A DNA stretch of 6,109 nt from Woeseiaceae bacterium (GTDB taxonomy: Bacteria > Pseudomonadota > Gammaproteobacteria > Steroidobacterales > Woeseiaceae): assembly GCA_013138675.1 (NCBI GenBank), contig WTCH01000269.1:1-6109 (forward strand), written 5' to 3'. The notes under the pieces were generated by a model, which had not been told where the DNA came from, searched no databases, and worked only from the letters and a program-made list of their open reading frames with translations. Each line of letters begins with the position of its first letter. The first letter of the stretch is position 1. This document shows, in pieces, positions 5,174-6,109 of the stretch. The position numbers and the translations under genes were made by a program.

Positions 5174-6109
5174 AGGTCGAACTGCCAGGTCAGGCGCAAG
5201 AAGGCGTCGAATCGTTCGCGTTTTCGATCGGCCGTCGTGAGCTGATGAATGTCCTCCCGCCATCGTATGCGCGCATCGATGGCCGGGAAATTTCGTGGCC
5301 GCCACAGGTAGCGAATTTCGAACGACTCTTCGTTTTGTAAGAAATTGGGTGACAGCAGCCAGCCGGCCCCGGTACGGCTGTAGAACACGCCGATATTCTG
5401 GCGCGGTTTGAACTCCATGAGGCTAAGCGCCACATTCCAGGCCAGTCCATCAACACTGGCGTCGATGTCGGCTGCTTCTGATGTCGGCACTTCGGGTGCG
5501 TAGCCGATCTCGAAGCCCGCGCGGAGCCGTGGCCCCTCGGTTTTCTGCGGCCACCGGAATGCCATTCGAGCCACGTAACCGATGTATGTCTCGCGCCGAC
5601 CATCCTCGGTACCATCTTTTAGCAATGAGTTCGGCAGATACGAAATCGATAACGATCTTTGTGCTATCGGCCCGAGCGGTACCAGGTTCTCGCTCGAAAT
5701 GTAGTAAGACGTTCGCGCACTGCTCGGCGCGAAGTCGAGCTGGCCGCGACGCACGCTTCCCGAGCCTTCCGCGGCATTGTGTTGCACGATGACGTGCCCC
5801 GCCCAGCCCCGGCGTTGCCGCAGCGCGAAGTGAGCCCCATCCGTCCAGGTAATGTTGGTGTTGTTGCTGTCGTTGCGATCGAGGGATCGGGAAAAAACGC
5901 CGGCGCGGAGCACGGTGCGAGTCTGTTGGCGACCCAGCGTCAAATCGAAACGCTCGTCGCTAAACAGGTGAATGTAGGCTTCATCGAACGTGAACTGACC
6001 GTGAGCGAGTCCGTTGGACTGCGGCGTGGAGCTGCTAGATATCCAGTCGAGTTCACAGTCATCGGACGAACAACGCCCGGCCACCCTGGCACCGACACCG
6101 ATCCGGTTC
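5170..6109 (-). CDS. Porin-like outer-membrane beta-barrel protein (partial, N-terminus beyond right edge)
   Basis: The frame is open from the right edge to the TAG at 5172-5170, giving 312 complete codons plus one edge base of a larger gene. The apparent GTG start at 6084 is only an in-frame Val: eight codons upstream remain open to the edge and continue the same pattern (NRIGVGAR). The protein is dominated by amphipathic strands with alternating hydrophobic residues and polar turns: AYIHLFSDERFDLTLGRQ near the visible start, then repeated strand-turn-strand units such as LRAGFEIGYAPEV. The last 14 residues (RFDAFLRLTWQFDL) alternate hydrophobic residues perfectly, as expected of a final strand recognised by the BAM machinery, although the terminal residue is Leu rather than the usual Phe. 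LGRQ in an early strand is common in porins. A short Cys pair, CSSDDC, lies at 6072-6055. I cannot name the family; no substrate can be assigned. Confidence 0.8.
   Translation of the reverse strand, partial: NRIGVGARVAGRCSSDDCELDWISSSSTPQSNGLAHGQFTFDEAYIHLFSDERFDLTLGRQQTRTVLRAGVFSRSLDRNDSNNTNITWTDGAHFALRQRRGWAGHVIVQHNAAEGSGSVRRGQLDFAPSSARTSYYISSENLVPLGPIAQRSLSISYLPNSLLKDGTEDGRRETYIGYVARMAFRWPQKTEGPRLRAGFEIGYAPEVPTSEAADIDASVDGLAWNVALSLMEFKPRQNIGVFYSRTGAGWLLSPNFLQNEESFEIRYLWRPRNFPAIDARIRWREDIHQLTTADRKRERFDAFLRLTWQFDL

Noticed and set aside
6082..6084. GTG as the start of the beta-barrel gene
   Set aside because: The frame remains open to the window edge, there is no signal peptide after the GTG, and the residues before it continue the protein, so the gene is truncated by the window.

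Overview
The window holds six protein genes with almost no spare DNA. I see no RNA gene, insertion sequence, CRISPR array or phage gene. Signal peptides, a lipobox, a parvulin-type foldase and an outer-membrane beta-barrel mark it as chromosomal DNA of a Gram-negative bacterium. The moderately high GC content and the mix of families (DUF3604, HupE/UreJ, membrane-anchored PpiC, DUF4136) suggest a free-living, probably marine or sediment gammaproteobacterium. This taxonomic guess is inference. Nothing in the sequence marks the region as recently acquired.

Layout: four genes run leftward. From upstream to downstream they are a DUF4136 lipoprotein (3092-2535), a secreted two-part beta-rich protein with an Sm-like N-terminus and a VirB10/TrbI-like C-terminus (2454-1729), a membrane-anchored PpiC-type peptidyl-prolyl isomerase (1727-837, TTG start), and a HupE/UreJ-type membrane protein (837 to beyond the left edge). 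The last three are packed as an operon with a 1-nt gap and a 1-nt stop/start overlap. The lipoprotein gene is 80 bp upstream and may share the transcript or have its own promoter. A 172-bp divergent intergenic region (3093-3264) separates this set from a rightward gene for a secreted 633-residue DUF3604 protein with metal-binding motifs of the PHP type. That gene meets a leftward, N-terminally truncated outer-membrane beta-barrel gene head-on, with only 3 nt between the two stop codons.

How they may work together: every product is exported or membrane-bound, so this is a cell-envelope locus. The DUF3604 protein looks like a periplasmic metal-dependent hydrolase. The HupE-like protein has His/Asp motifs of nickel/cobalt-type metal permeases. 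The PpiC protein could fold exported partners. A metal-supply, foldase and metalloenzyme module is the most interesting reading, but it is a hypothesis. The divergent intergenic region carries two separate inverted repeats and a helically phased direct repeat, so it is the likely control point for both directions.
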